A DNA stretch of 64,000 nucleotides from JAEUMY01 sp033764435 (GCA_033764435.1 JANRIX010000054.1:124001-188000); one strand, 5' to 3'. Shown: positions 16,509 through 26,488, counted from the stretch's first letter. The notes: generated from the letters alone by a model not told the origin. Numbers and translations are program-made.

Positions 16509-18698
16509 TTACTTGATCCTCATCCCCGGCACCGCCCCGCCATCCGGCGAAAGCAGATAGATCGAAGTCCCATCCCCTGCCGCCAGCACCATGCCCTGCG
16601 ATTCACCAAACCGCATCTTGCGCGGTGCGAGGTTGGCGACCATCACGGTCAACCGTCCCACGAGATCCTTGGGGTTGTACGCGGAACGAATCCCCGCAAA
16701 CACCTGCCGCTGCTCGATGCCGATGTCCAGCGTGAGCTTCAAGAGCTTGTCGGCATCGGGGACCAGTTCCGCATCCACGATGCGTGCGACACGAAGATCC
16801 AGCTTGCCGAAGTCGTCGATGCTGATGGTGTCGGACACCGGCAGGATGACGGGCGGCTTGGGCGGCTCGGGCGGCACCAGCGCGAAATCGGGGCCGGTGG
16901 GCTCTGCCTTGGCGTCGGTCTTTGCATCACCCTTTGCGGTCTTGGCCGGCGCAGCAGGTGCCGCGTCCTTCGGCGGCTCGGGCGGCTCCAGCAGCGCGTC
17001 GATCTGCTTGGGATCGATGCGCGACATGAGGTGCTTGTACGGCTGGATCACGCTGCCGGGCTTCAGCGGGGTCATCACGTCTTCCCAGTCCAGCGGCTTG
17101 ATGCCGAGAAAGGCTTCCACGTCTTCCGCCACCTTGGGCAGCACGGGCTTCAGGTAAATCGTGAGAATGCGGAAGAGTTCCAGATACAGCGTGCAGAACC
17201 AGTGCAGCGCGGCGTCCTGCCCGGCTTCCTTGGCGATCTCCCAGGGCTTCTGTTCGTCCACATACTGGTTCACGCGGTCGGCCAGGAACATGATCTGGCG
17301 GATGGCCTTGCTGAATTCGCGGGCGTCGTAGTCCTGCGCCAGCTGCTCGGCGAAATTGCGTACCTCGAACAGGATGGACGGCACCTGGTCATCCGCGCCA
17401 CCGGCGGCACCGGCCAGCTGGCCGCGCATCTTGTGGAAGAGCTCGCGGCCAGCAGAGAGCGGCTCCTCGGTCAGCTTGCCGTTGAAGCGCTTGGTGATGA
17501 AGCCCGCAGCGCGGCTCGCGATGTTGACGTACTTGCCGATGAGATCGGAATTGACGCGCGCGATGAAGTCCTCGGGATTGAAATCGAGGTCTTCCACCTT
17601 GCTGTTGAGCTTCGCGGCCAGGTAGTAGCGCACCCATTCAGTGTTCAGGCCCAGCTCGACGTACTTCTGCGGGCTGATGGTGACGCCGCGCGACTTGGAG
17701 AGCTTTTCGCCCGTGAGCGTCAGGAAGCCATGGACCAGCACATTCGTCGGCGGCTTGCGGCCCGAGAACTTGAGCATGGCCGGCCAGAACAGGGTGTGGA
17801 AGTAGATGATGTCCTTGCCGATGAAGTGGAACTGCTCCACCTTCGGATCGTTCACGTACTTCTCGAAATCCTGGCCCTTGCCGTCGAGATAGCTCTTCAG
17901 GCTGGCGAGATAGCCGATGGGCGCATCCAGCCAGACGTAAAAGTACTTGCCCTTGGCGCCGGGGATCTCGATGCCGAAGTAGGGTGCATCGCGCGAGATG
18001 TCCCAGTCGCCCAGGCTCTTATCTCCATCGCCGAGCCACTCCTGCACCTTGTTCATCACCTCGGGCTGCAGCTTGCCGTCCTGCGTCCATTCCTTGAGGA
18101 AGGCGACACAGCGCGGATCGGAGAGCTTGAAGAAGAAATGCTCCGACGACTTCAGCACCGGCTTCGCGCCCGTCAGGGTGGAGAAGGGATTTTTCAGATC
18201 CGTCGGCGCATACACCGCGCCGCAGTTCTCGCACGAGTCGCCGTACTGGTCTGCCGTGCCGCACTTGGGGCACTCGCCCTTGATGTAGCGGTCGGGCAGG
18301 AACATCTTCTTGACCGGGTCGAAGAACTGCTCGATGGTCTTGGTCTCGATGAGATTGTTCTCTTTCAAGGCCAGGAAGATCGACGACGCCAGTTCCTCGT
18401 TCTCTTTCGAGTGCGTGGAGTGGAAATGGTCGAAGCTGATGTGGAAGCGCGGCAGGTCGCGCTTGTGCGACTCGTTGACGCGGGCGATCAGCTCCTCGGG
18501 CGTGATGCCCTCGGCCTCGGCCTTCAGCATGATGGGCGCGCCGTGGGTGTCGTCGGCGCACACGAAATTGACCTTGTGGCCCTGCATGCGCTGGAAGCGC
18601 ACCCAGATGTCGGCCTGCACGTACTCCATGATGTGGCCGATGTGGAACGGCCCGTTGGCGTAGGGGAGAGCGGTGGTGACGAAGAGTTTGCGGGGCAC
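16509..18698 (-). CDS. metG: Methionyl-tRNA synthetase
   Basis: Charges tRNA-Met. The 729-residue product shows the HIGH motif (GPFHIGHI), the zinc knuckle CPKCGTADQYGDSCENCGA, and KMSKS as KLSKS in GEKLSKSRGVTI. A C-terminal EMAP/Trbp111-type tRNA-binding domain is seen as FGKLDLRVARIVDAELVPDA. The linker before that domain is Ala/Lys/Pro-rich and longer than in E. coli. The GTG at 18698 (VPRKLFVTTALPYANG) matches the family start, and the open frame beyond it is not conserved in character. It is divergent from apbC. Confidence 0.95.
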   Translation of the reverse strand: MPRKLFVTTALPYANGPFHIGHIMEYVQADIWVRFQRMQGHKVNFVCADDTHGAPIMLKAEAEGITPEELIARVNESHKRDLPRFHISFDHFHSTHSKENEELASSIFLALKENNLIETKTIEQFFDPVKKMFLPDRYIKGECPKCGTADQYGDSCENCGAVYAPTDLKNPFSTLTGAKPVLKSSEHFFFKLSDPRCVAFLKEWTQDGKLQPEVMNKVQEWLGDGDKSLGDWDISRDAPYFGIEIPGAKGKYFYVWLDAPIGYLASLKSYLDGKGQDFEKYVNDPKVEQFHFIGKDIIYFHTLFWPAMLKFSGRKPPTNVLVHGFLTLTGEKLSKSRGVTISPQKYVELGLNTEWVRYYLAAKLNSKVEDLDFNPEDFIARVNSDLIGKYVNIASRAAGFITKRFNGKLTEEPLSAGRELFHKMRGQLAGAAGGADDQVPSILFEVRNFAEQLAQDYDAREFSKAIRQIMFLADRVNQYVDEQKPWEIAKEAGQDAALHWFCTLYLELFRILTIYLKPVLPKVAEDVEAFLGIKPLDWEDVMTPLKPGSVIQPYKHLMSRIDPKQIDALLEPPEPPKDAAPAAPAKTAKGDAKTDAKAEPTGPDFALVPPEPPKPPVILPVSDTISIDDFGKLDLRVARIVDAELVPDADKLLKLTLDIGIEQRQVFAGIRSAYNPKDLVGRLTVMVANLAPRKMRFGESQGMVLAAGDGTSIYLLSPDGGAVPGMRIK

Positions 18699-18850
18699 GC
18701 TGCGGACTTTATTGTGATGGATGAAATGCGAAATGAAATTGTAGCAAAGACCCTTGAGCCGAAGGGGGAAATTCCCGGCTTGAATCAATGGGTTTGCGAT
18801 GATTTCCGTTACACTTCGCGCTGCTTTCACGCCCCACCCAGGACCCATCC

Positions 18851-19939
18851 ATGGCATTCACCGAGCAAGACATCCAGAACGCGCTGCGCGAACTCATCGA
18901 CCCCGTCACCGACCAGAATTACGTCGAGGAGAAAGCGGTCAAGAATCTGAAAATCGAAGGCGATCGCGTCTATCTTGAAATCGTTCTCGGCTACCCGGGC
19001 AAGAGCCTGGTCGACCCCATCCGCAAGCAGGTGCAGGCCCGGCTGAAGCAGATCGCGGGCGTTGATGCGGTCACGGTCAATGTCTATTCCAAGATCGTGT
19101 CCCATGCCGTGCAGCGCGGGGTCAAGCTGATCCCCGGCATCAAGAACATCATTGCCGTGGCCTCCGGCAAGGGCGGCGTGGGCAAGAGCACGACCGCCGT
19201 CAATCTGGCGCTGGCCCTGGCGGCCGAGGGCGCCATCGTCGGGATGCTCGATGCCGACATCTACGGCCCGTCCCAGCCCACCATGCTGGGCATCACCGGT
19301 CGGCCGACGTCCAAGGACGGCAAGACCATGGAACCGATGGAGGGCCATGGCATCCAGGCCAACAGCGTCGGCTTCCTCATCGACGTGGAGACGCCGATGG
19401 TGTGGCGCGGCCCCATGGTCACGCAGGCGCTGGAACAGCTGCTGACCGAGACGAGCTGGAACAACCTCGACTATCTGGTGGTCGACATGCCGCCCGGCAC
19501 CGGTGACATCCAGTTGACGCTGGCGCAGAAGGTCCCCGTCACGGGTGCCGTCATCGTCACCACGCCGCAGGACATCGCGCTGCTGGATGCGCGCAAGGGT
19601 CTCAAGATGTTCGAGAAGGTGAACATCCCCATTCTCGGCATCGTGGAAAACATGGCCATGCACAAGTGCTCCAAGTGCGGCCACCTGGAGCACATCTTCG
19701 GCGAGGGCGGCGGTGCCCGCATGAGCCAGGACTACAACGTCGACCTGCTGGGTTCGCTGCCGCTGGACATGGCTATCCGCGAGCAGGCGGACGCGGGCAA
19801 GCCCACGGTGGTGAGCGATCCGGATGGCGAAGTGGCGATGATCTACAAGACCATCGCCCGCAAGGTGGCGGCCAAGATCGCCAAGCAGTCGCAGGACCGC
19901 TCGCACGTGTTTCCCAAGATCGTCATCCAGAACACCTGA
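18851..19939 (+). CDS. apbC: Iron-sulfur cluster carrier ATPase ApbC/Mrp
   Basis: A 362-residue P-loop ATPase that carries Fe-S clusters to apoproteins. It has an N-terminal MIP18/DUF59 domain (LRELIDPVTDQNYVEE), the deviant Walker A GKGGVGKSTT, the switch DADIYGPSQPTML, the Walker B-like VVDMPPGTGD and the CxxC cluster-binding pair in CSKCGHLEHIFG. It is divergently oriented to metG across a 152-bp gap. Gene order metG/apbC/dcd fits Xanthomonadales-like genomes (from memory). Confidence 0.95.
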   Translation: MAFTEQDIQNALRELIDPVTDQNYVEEKAVKNLKIEGDRVYLEIVLGYPGKSLVDPIRKQVQARLKQIAGVDAVTVNVYSKIVSHAVQRGVKLIPGIKNIIAVASGKGGVGKSTTAVNLALALAAEGAIVGMLDADIYGPSQPTMLGITGRPTSKDGKTMEPMEGHGIQANSVGFLIDVETPMVWRGPMVTQALEQLLTETSWNNLDYLVVDMPPGTGDIQLTLAQKVPVTGAVIVTTPQDIALLDARKGLKMFEKVNIPILGIVENMAMHKCSKCGHLEHIFGEGGGARMSQDYNVDLLGSLPLDMAIREQADAGKPTVVSDPDGEVAMIYKTIARKVAAKIAKQSQDRSHVFPKIVIQNT

Positions 19940-19957
19940 CCACTGCGAATATTCGCA

Positions 19958-20242
19958 ATGCCGGTTTACGTCATCGGACGCATTCATGTTCGCGATCCCG
20001 CACGCTGGCAGGAGTATGTCTCGCAGGTGGGCGAAACCATCTCGAGACATGGCGGAGAAGTCCAGTTTCGCGGAGAGCAGTCGCGAATATTTGCAGGTGA
20101 CGATGCCGCCGAGCGCGTCGTTGTGATCAAGTTTGCCGACGCAGACGCCGCCGAACGCTGGCATGATTCGAGCGACTACCAACGACTGGTGGCCGTGCGC
20201 GACGCGGCTGCGGATGTCACCCTTGTTTCCTACCAAGCCTGA
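19958..20242 (+). CDS. DUF1330 family protein
   Basis: A 94-residue ferredoxin-like (dimeric alpha/beta barrel) protein of the DUF1330 type: YVIGRIHVRDPARWQEYV at the start, then VVVIKFADADAAERWHDSSDYQRL. No catalytic role is established for the family. An exact palindrome (19945-19956) ends one base before the ATG and occupies the position where a Shine-Dalgarno would normally lie. A one-mismatch copy (20083-20094) lies inside the gene. Confidence 0.8.
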   Translation: MPVYVIGRIHVRDPARWQEYVSQVGETISRHGGEVQFRGEQSRIFAGDDAAERVVVIKFADADAAERWHDSSDYQRLVAVRDAAADVTLVSYQA

Positions 20243-20254
20243 TGGAATGACCTC

Positions 20255-20821
20255 ATGAGCATCAAGAGCGACAAGTGGATCCGCCGCATGGCGGCCGAGC
20301 ACGGCATGATCGAGCCCTTCGAGCCCGGCCAGGTGCGTCACGTTGACGGCAAGCGCATCGTTTCCTACGGCACGTCGAGCTATGGATACGACATCCGCTG
20401 TTCGGAGGAATTCAAGATCTTCACCAACATCAATTCCACCATCGTGGACCCGAAGAATTTCGACGAGAAGTCATTCGTCGACTTCAAGGGCGATGTCTGC
20501 ATCATCCCGCCCAATTCGTTTGCCCTGGCGCGCACGGTCGAGTATTTCCGCATCCCGCGCAACGTGCTGACAGTGTGTCTGGGCAAATCGACGTACGCGC
20601 GCTGCGGCATCATCGTCAACGTGACGCCGTTCGAGCCGGAGTGGGAAGGCTACGTGACGCTGGAGTTTTCCAACACGACGCCCTTGCCCGCCAAGATCTA
20701 TGCGAATGAAGGTGTGGCGCAGGTGCTGTTCTTCGAGTCCGACGAAGTCTGCGAGACCTCGTACAAGGACAGAGGCGGCAAGTACCAGGGACAGAAGGGC
20801 GTGACGCTGCCCAAGATGTAG
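20255..20821 (+). CDS. dcd: dCTP deaminase
   Basis: Makes dUTP from dCTP for thymidylate synthesis. The length of 188 residues is typical. Conserved blocks are SIKSDKWIRRMAAEHGMIEPF, SYGTSSYGYDIRCSEEF, LARTVEYFRIP and the catalytic region GKSTYARCGIIVNVTPFEPEWEG. It ends with the usual KYQGQKGVTLPKM. Confidence 0.96.
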   Translation: MSIKSDKWIRRMAAEHGMIEPFEPGQVRHVDGKRIVSYGTSSYGYDIRCSEEFKIFTNINSTIVDPKNFDEKSFVDFKGDVCIIPPNSFALARTVEYFRIPRNVLTVCLGKSTYARCGIIVNVTPFEPEWEGYVTLEFSNTTPLPAKIYANEGVAQVLFFESDEVCETSYKDRGGKYQGQKGVTLPKM

Positions 20822-20845
20822 CGGGTCTGCCTTCGCTCGGCAGTA

Positions 20846-21388
20846 CTACGCCGATATCGACACGCGCACCGGCCGCGCATAGCGCCCGGGCTGCACATCC
20901 GGCGGCAGCGACAGTTTCACCCGCAATGCATAGCGTTGCGATTTCTCCGGCTGGCCGTGATGGGTGAGCCGGATCGACGCCTGGGCGGCCGTGATCGGCA
21001 CCGGCGCCCCCAGCCCTTCCACTTCTCCCGCCCGGGACAGTCCCGGATCCGTGCGCAGCTGCAGCAGGAAGCCGCTCCGCGCATTCGATCGCACTTCCAT
21101 GCTGACCGCAGTGGTGATGAATCCGCGCGCGATGTCGTCCAGGGTGACGTCCAGTGCGACCGATTCTTCCAGCAGATGCAGGCTCAACACTTCCGGAATC
21201 TTCACCAGCAGATCGATCCGGGCCGCTGCGCGCTGTCCGCCCGGCGACGTCGACATCCCTGCTTCCGCGAGTGCGGCAGGCGCCAACAGCCAGAGCTTGG
21301 CCGCAAGCAGCCAGACGGCCGGACGAACGATTCGTCGCAGGCAGCCGCGCAGCCCGGCAAGGGGGAGGGGTGGGCGCTTCGGGACCAT
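20846..21388 (-). CDS. Secreted beta-rich hypothetical protein
   Basis: A 180-residue exported protein from ATG 21388, with a long Arg-containing n-region and a hydrophobic segment before AALAEAG. The mature part is all-beta in character (EVLSLHLLEESVALDVTLDDIARGF; GRYARPVRVSISA), with a C-terminal strand resembling fimbrial or carbohydrate-surface adhesin domains. I do not recognise a specific family. It is convergent with dcd and divergent from the DUF2189 gene. Confidence 0.55.
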   Translation of the reverse strand: MVPKRPPLPLAGLRGCLRRIVRPAVWLLAAKLWLLAPAALAEAGMSTSPGGQRAAARIDLLVKIPEVLSLHLLEESVALDVTLDDIARGFITTAVSMEVRSNARSGFLLQLRTDPGLSRAGEVEGLGAPVPITAAQASIRLTHHGQPEKSQRYALRVKLSLPPDVQPGRYARPVRVSISA

Positions 21389-21551
21389 GACGTCTCTATC
21401 GGCGGATGGCGTCCAAACTTGAGGCGGCGGCACGACCGCGCCTTGCGGAGCGTCAAGACGGGCCGCTGCCGAAGTGCGACACTTTCCGCATCGCCCCCAT
21501 CGCTGCCACCGTCCCCATCGCTGGACTCACCTCGCCTTTGCCTGCCCGACC

Positions 21552-22343
21552 ATGCAGCCACCGCCCACCTCTTCCGTCGTGTCCCGCCCACCCCCACTGC
21601 CTGAGGTGCCCCCCACTGCGGGCCTCGCCTGGCTGGCCGCAGGCTGGGCGGATTTCCGCGCGCGTCCGCTCATCGGCCTGCTGCACGGCCTGGTCATGGC
21701 CGCATTCGGCGGGTTCGTCCTCGTCGCGGCACACGACCGATTCTGGCTCTTGGCGGGCGCGTTTTCCGGGTTCCTGCTGGTCGCACCCGTGGTGGCGGTG
21801 GGGCTGTATGCGATCAGCCGCGCCCGCGAGGCCGGCCAGGCGGCCGGGCTGGCTGACGTCATCGCGGTCTGGCGGTCCGGCGATCGACGGCTGATGACAT
21901 TCGGCCTGTTGCTGGCCCTGGCCGGCACGGGATGGGTCATGACCTCGGCCGCCTTCATCACGCTTTTCAGCAGCGTGCCGGTGAATGCGCCCGCTGATTT
22001 CCTGCGCCATGTCGTGCTGGGTCGCGACTGGCTGTTCGAAGCCTGGCTGCTGCTGGGTGGACTGCTCGCAGCGCCGGTGTTCGCGTCCAGCGTCATCGCC
22101 ATTCCGTTGCTGCTGGATCGACCCGTCAGCGTGCTGGTGGCCGTGCTCACCAGCTGGCGCGTCGTGCTGGCCAATCCGGTCGCGCTGGGAATCTGGGCCG
22201 CGCTTTTGATGCTGCTCACGCTCATCGGCATGCTGGCTGCGCTGATCGGCCTCGTCGTGGTGATGCCGGTGCTGGGCCACGCCAGCTGGCATGCCTACCG
22301 TGCGCTCGTGCCGGATGGCACGGCGGGCGAGGGGGCGCGCTGA
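21552..22343 (+). CDS. DUF2189 integral membrane protein
   Basis: A 263-residue membrane protein with about six hydrophobic helices and the DUF2189 features WLAAGWADFRARPLIGLLHG near the N-terminus and GLYAISRAREAG. It starts at ATG 21552, preceding the conserved region. Its stop overlaps the ATG of the DUF2788 gene. The three genes DUF2189, DUF2788 and cytochrome c are overlapped head to tail, suggesting a co-translated membrane/periplasm module. Confidence 0.8.
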   Translation: MQPPPTSSVVSRPPPLPEVPPTAGLAWLAAGWADFRARPLIGLLHGLVMAAFGGFVLVAAHDRFWLLAGAFSGFLLVAPVVAVGLYAISRAREAGQAAGLADVIAVWRSGDRRLMTFGLLLALAGTGWVMTSAAFITLFSSVPVNAPADFLRHVVLGRDWLFEAWLLLGGLLAAPVFASSVIAIPLLLDRPVSVLVAVLTSWRVVLANPVALGIWAALLMLLTLIGMLAALIGLVVVMPVLGHASWHAYRALVPDGTAGEGAR

Positions 22344-22555
22344 TGTTCGGTTTCACCGAGGAGCAGATCGCGAGCTTCGGCCTCACCTTCGGCCTGGGCG
22401 GCTTCATGCTCTACATGCTGTTCATCATCTGGAACCTGGCGCGGGAATCGAAGGCGGGACGCATGGGCACGTTCGTGCTGTTCCTGGTGCTCGCCTTCGG
22501 TATGATCGGCTTCATCGCCAAGGGTGTCATCCAGATGGTCATGGGTATCGAATGA
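22343..22555 (+). CDS. DUF2788 small membrane protein
   Basis: A 70-residue protein with two membrane helices (FGLTFGLGGFMLYMLFIIW and FVLFLVLAFGMIGFIAKGVI) separated by a Glu/Ser/Lys loop. This is the DUF2788 pattern. Its ATG overlaps the preceding stop and its stop overlaps the next ATG. Confidence 0.82.
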   Translation: MFGFTEEQIASFGLTFGLGGFMLYMLFIIWNLARESKAGRMGTFVLFLVLAFGMIGFIAKGVIQMVMGIE

Positions 22556-22989
22556 CGCAAAGCTGCCGAGCTCGCATCGCGTTCGCATGGGTTCTGTGCG
22601 GGTGGGCTGTGCCGCTTGTCGCGCTGGGCTGCCCGCAGCCGCGCGAGACGCCGTCCGCACCGCAGGATGTCCTCGGCCGAACCAATCCGCTGCCGCCGCT
22701 GCCCGTGCATCTCAAGGCCGGAGAGCGCCTTTTCAACGGCCGTGGCAACCAGCACAACTGTGCCGATTGCCATGGCAAGGCCGGCGACGGCAAGGGGCCC
22801 ATTGCCAACCTGTTCCAGACGAAGCCGCGTGATTTCACCTGCACCACGCAGATGGAAACGCTGTCGGACGGACAGCTTTTCTGGGCCATCCGCACCGGCA
22901 TCAACGGCACCGTGATGCCGGCCAGCCCACGCGTGAGCGACGAACAGATCTGGCAGCTCGTGCTCTACATCCGCCAGTTTGCGCAATAG
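22552..22989 (+). CDS. Lipoprotein c-type cytochrome
   Basis: A 145-residue cytochrome. The signal sequence ends in a lipobox (VALGC), so it is probably lipid-anchored in the periplasm. The heme motif is CADCH and the likely distal Met is in GTVMPASPR, followed by the class I C-terminal helix QIWQLVLYIRQFA. It is translated from an ATG overlapping the DUF2788 stop; a longer open frame upstream is not conserved in character. It probably donates electrons in a small respiratory or detoxification branch. Confidence 0.85.
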   Translation: MTQSCRARIAFAWVLCGWAVPLVALGCPQPRETPSAPQDVLGRTNPLPPLPVHLKAGERLFNGRGNQHNCADCHGKAGDGKGPIANLFQTKPRDFTCTTQMETLSDGQLFWAIRTGINGTVMPASPRVSDEQIWQLVLYIRQFAQ

Positions 22990-23110
22990 CGCTCTACGCC
23001 GCGCCTTGACGGGAACCGGTGGCGTTCGCGCCTGTCAGGCATGATGTGCACCGCGGCAATGACATCTTCACATCCGCCAGTCAATTCATATCTTGCGAAA
23101 GTCTCTCTTC

Positions 23111-23557
23111 ATGTCTCCCATGCCGTTCAAGTTGCTGCTTTCCGCCTTGCTCATGTTTGCCCTGTCCCAAGCGGGCGCGAACTCACCTGAAACGGCGCCG
23201 GCGCCGGGCAAGGCCGCACAGCGTTTCCTCGTCGAGGCCAGGATCCGCCTGGATGGTGCGTTACTGGGTTCGCCGTCCGCCACCGTCGAGCCGGGCAAGG
23301 AATTTGCGCTGGTGCTGGGCAAGGAAGGCAGCCAGCGTGTGACACTCACAGGGATGACCGCGCCCATCAATGAACGCAGCGTCGCGCTCGACTTCACGCT
23401 GGAGCTGGAGCAATGGGGCAAGCTCGGCATCGCAAGTCGACGCGTGTCGCAGACAGTCAAGCTGGCACCGGGTGAGCGCTACCTGGTCGATGGCATCAAG
23501 GACCCGGACGGCAAGCCATTCGGCATGGACATCAGCGTGCGCGCGGTCACGCGCTAG
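23111..23557 (+). CDS. Secreted hypothetical protein
   Basis: A 148-residue exported protein with a signal peptide (PFKLLLSALLMFALSQAGA). The beta-strand-rich mature part (RFLVEARIRLDGALLGSP; QRVTLTGMTAPINERSVALDFTLELEQ) resembles small beta-sandwich periplasmic proteins. No family recognised. ATG 23111 is preferred over an upstream TTG at 23093. It is convergent with the following diguanylate cyclase. Confidence 0.5.
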   Translation: MSPMPFKLLLSALLMFALSQAGANSPETAPAPGKAAQRFLVEARIRLDGALLGSPSATVEPGKEFALVLGKEGSQRVTLTGMTAPINERSVALDFTLELEQWGKLGIASRRVSQTVKLAPGERYLVDGIKDPDGKPFGMDISVRAVTR

Positions 23558-23575
23558 CTGCAGCGCGAACCGTAC

Positions 23576-26488
23576 TCAGCCTGCGCGCCGCCAGGTGTTG
23601 CGCCCCGCATGCTTGGCTTCGTAAAGCGCCTCATCGGCCGCTTGCAGCAGCGTGGCCGCATCGGGACGCGCTGCTGCCGTGCATTTCAGACCCACGCTCA
23701 GTGTCACCTGCGCGGCGGTGGCTGAGCGTCCGTGTGGTCTGCCTGCCGCCACAACCGCCTTCACCAGGTGGCCTGCCAACGCTTCAGCCGCAGTGGTGTC
23801 CGGCAGATGCACCATGGCCGCGAACTCCTCACCGCCATAGCGACAGGCCAGGCCACCGGCGTCGCGCAATGCAGCATCGAGGATGCCCGCGACGGCGGCA
23901 AGACATTCGTCACCGACCAGGTGGCCGTGATGATCGTTGTACGCCTTGAAGTGATCGATGTCGGCGATCAATACCGCCAGCACGCCGTCGCCGGTGAAGG
24001 CCTCGCACGCCGCCGCCAGTCGTTGGCCGAACTCGCGCCGGTTGGCGATGCCGGTCAGCGCGTCGGTGCGCGCCAGCCGATCGAGATCGGCGTTGGCGCG
24101 GGCCAGTTCCGACGTGCGCTGTCGTACTTCTGCCTCCAGCACGCGCTTGCGTTCGCGCAGTGCGCGAAAGCGTAGCCAGGGCGCCAGCAGCAGCGCCGCG
24201 AAAATGATCGCGCCCGCGCCGAAACGCGCCCACCAGGTCTGGTACCAGGCGGCCTTGACGGTGAACGTGAATCGCGTAGGTGCCGCATCGCTGCCCACAG
24301 TCTGCCCGCTGTTGCGCGAGGCTGCGACCTCGAATGTGTAGCTGCCCGGTTTGAGGCCGGCGAAGAAAGCCGTGCGCCGGGCGCCAGCATCGACCCAGTC
24401 GGGCGAGTCAGGTAGCAGCCGATAGCGGAACTGCACGCGCTTGGGCAACGTAAGCTCGGGCAGCGTGTAATCGATCTCGATGTCGCGTGCAAGCGCCGGC
24501 ACAGATTCACCCGGTGCGAGCAACAGCCGGTCCGCTCGAATCGCATCTATGGCCACGGCAGGCAGTGCGTCGCGGCGGGGTGCGGCGCTGGGATCGATGC
24601 GGATGAGGCCATTGATGGCGGGCAGCCAAATGCGACCAGCGCGGTCCTGCCAGCCGCCGGGCTGCGCGCCGCCGTTTGTTTCTGCGGTCGGCAAGCCATC
24701 ACGTTCATCGATCACATCGACTCGCGGCTGGCAGTCGGGTACATCCAGGCAGGCGAGCAAGTCCTGCCGTGATGCCCGCAGGATGCCGCGATTGGTGCCC
24801 AGCCACAGCCAGTCGGCACCGCCCAGCATCAGATCGTTGGCGGCTCGATCAGGGAAGCCGTTGCGGCGGTTGATGTGCACGTGGCGCGCGCCGTCGACAA
24901 TCAGCAATCCACCCGCTGCTGCCCACAGGCGTCCGGCATCGTCCTGCTTCAGGCTGAGGATGGGCACCTTCACTGGGGGAGCGAGTTCGGTCACGTCCCC
25001 GCCTTCGCGTACGGCCACGAGGCCGCCTGCGCGCGTGCCGACGACCAGAGAGCCATCGGCGCGCTCGATGATGGCGCCGATGTTCGCGGGCAGTTCAGGA
25101 AACGCGGTGGCCACCAAGCCGGTCTCGGTCACGCGCAGCAGGCGGCGGCCCTTGCCGATCAGCAGGCGCCCATCGGCGAGTCGCAGGAATACGCGCGGCA
25201 AGGACTCGCCTTCCTGTGCCCGGGCCAGCCAGGTGAGGCGGTCGTCGCGCTCGAGTCGCGCAACACCCGCCGTGGTCGAGACAATGGCACGGCCGTCGTC
25301 CCAACTATGCAGTGCCCACACGGTGTCGATATCCGGCACGCGTCGTATTGCACGATCACCGCGCAGCACGGTGACGCCATTGCCGTTGGTCGCGACCCAC
25401 ATGTCTCCCTTGGCATCTTCCTGCACGGCCCAGATCCAGTCGCCGGTCAGCCCGTCTTTCTTCTTGAGTACCGTGAGCGGCACTTCCGACAGCCGCGCGA
25501 TGCCGCCGCCGGCCATGCCGATCCACAGATTGCCGGCACGGTCGCTGTGCAGACTCATCACGCTGTCGCTGGCGAGACCATCCGCGGTGCCCAGGGACTC
25601 GAAGCGCTCCTCGGCCGGATGGAACCGCTGAACGCCGCCGCCCGGCGTGGCGATCCAGAGTGAGCCGGCGATGTCCTCTGTGATCCAGCGCACCGTAGTC
25701 AGCGCGAGTCCCTCCTTCGGCCCGAAGCGCCGAGGTTTTGCGCCGCTGGTGCGCGCTTCATCGCGGATGTCATAGCGGATCAGGCCGTTGCGACCGCCCA
25801 GCCAGTACACGCCAGAGCGGTCGCGCTGCACCATCCACGCCGTGCGCGGCGGCAGACCAAACTCGCGATCCAGATGGCGCACCTGACCCGAGGCGTCAGC
25901 AAGGTGGAAACCGGATTCTGCGCTGATCCAGAGCCGCCCGTCGCCGTCATCACGCAGGTGCCAGATGGGGCCTTTCGGTCCGTACCCGGCCGGCTTGGCG
26001 GCGGGCACGCCGTCTTGAACGGTCATGATGTACAGGCCACGCTCGCTGCCCAGCCAATAACCACCGGCCCTGCGTACGGCGATGGCGCGCACGAAGCCCA
26101 CATCCGGCAGTGCATGGAGCTGCCAGCGCTGATCGATGCGGCGAGCCACACCGCCTTCGCTCATCACCGCCCAGGTGCCGTCCGGCCCGAATGCCACTGA
26201 ACGGGCGAAATAGTCGATGCGCTCGTTACGCGCGGGCAGCGCATGGCGGAAGCTGACACCGTCAAAGCGCGTCAGCCCGGTCAGCGTACCGATCCAGAGG
26301 AAACCATCCGGGTCCTCGGTGATGAGATGCACCGAGCCGTGGTTCAGGCCGTCGTCGACTCCCCACTGGGTCAGGCGGAATTGCGAAAGCGGTTTGGCCG
26401 GGTCAAGCGCGTGCGTGACCGTGCTCGTGAGACCGAACGAAAGGACAGGTGCCAGTAACCCGATCCGCAGGATCGCGAGTATTCGCAT
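23576..26488 (-). CDS. Two-component-type beta-propeller diguanylate cyclase
   Basis: A 970-residue sensor, ordered as: signal peptide, periplasmic beta-propeller repeats (many D..G.LWIGT.. blades, about residues 40-620), a Y_Y_Y domain (QFRYRLLPDSPDW ... PGSYTFEVAAS), one transmembrane helix (FGAGAIIFAALLLAPWLRF), a coiled coil, and a C-terminal GGDEF domain with the active motif YGGEEF. It should make cyclic-di-GMP in response to an extracytoplasmic signal. No clear RxxD inhibitory site is seen before the motif. ATG 26488 precedes the signal peptide. A variant palindrome (26475-26486) overlaps the first codons. Confidence 0.9.
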   Translation of the reverse strand: MRILAILRIGLLAPVLSFGLTSTVTHALDPAKPLSQFRLTQWGVDDGLNHGSVHLITEDPDGFLWIGTLTGLTRFDGVSFRHALPARNERIDYFARSVAFGPDGTWAVMSEGGVARRIDQRWQLHALPDVGFVRAIAVRRAGGYWLGSERGLYIMTVQDGVPAAKPAGYGPKGPIWHLRDDGDGRLWISAESGFHLADASGQVRHLDREFGLPPRTAWMVQRDRSGVYWLGGRNGLIRYDIRDEARTSGAKPRRFGPKEGLALTTVRWITEDIAGSLWIATPGGGVQRFHPAEERFESLGTADGLASDSVMSLHSDRAGNLWIGMAGGGIARLSEVPLTVLKKKDGLTGDWIWAVQEDAKGDMWVATNGNGVTVLRGDRAIRRVPDIDTVWALHSWDDGRAIVSTTAGVARLERDDRLTWLARAQEGESLPRVFLRLADGRLLIGKGRRLLRVTETGLVATAFPELPANIGAIIERADGSLVVGTRAGGLVAVREGGDVTELAPPVKVPILSLKQDDAGRLWAAAGGLLIVDGARHVHINRRNGFPDRAANDLMLGGADWLWLGTNRGILRASRQDLLACLDVPDCQPRVDVIDERDGLPTAETNGGAQPGGWQDRAGRIWLPAINGLIRIDPSAAPRRDALPAVAIDAIRADRLLLAPGESVPALARDIEIDYTLPELTLPKRVQFRYRLLPDSPDWVDAGARRTAFFAGLKPGSYTFEVAASRNSGQTVGSDAAPTRFTFTVKAAWYQTWWARFGAGAIIFAALLLAPWLRFRALRERKRVLEAEVRQRTSELARANADLDRLARTDALTGIANRREFGQRLAAACEAFTGDGVLAVLIADIDHFKAYNDHHGHLVGDECLAAVAGILDAALRDAGGLACRYGGEEFAAMVHLPDTTAAEALAGHLVKAVVAAGRPHGRSATAAQVTLSVGLKCTAAARPDAATLLQAADEALYEAKHAGRNTWRRAG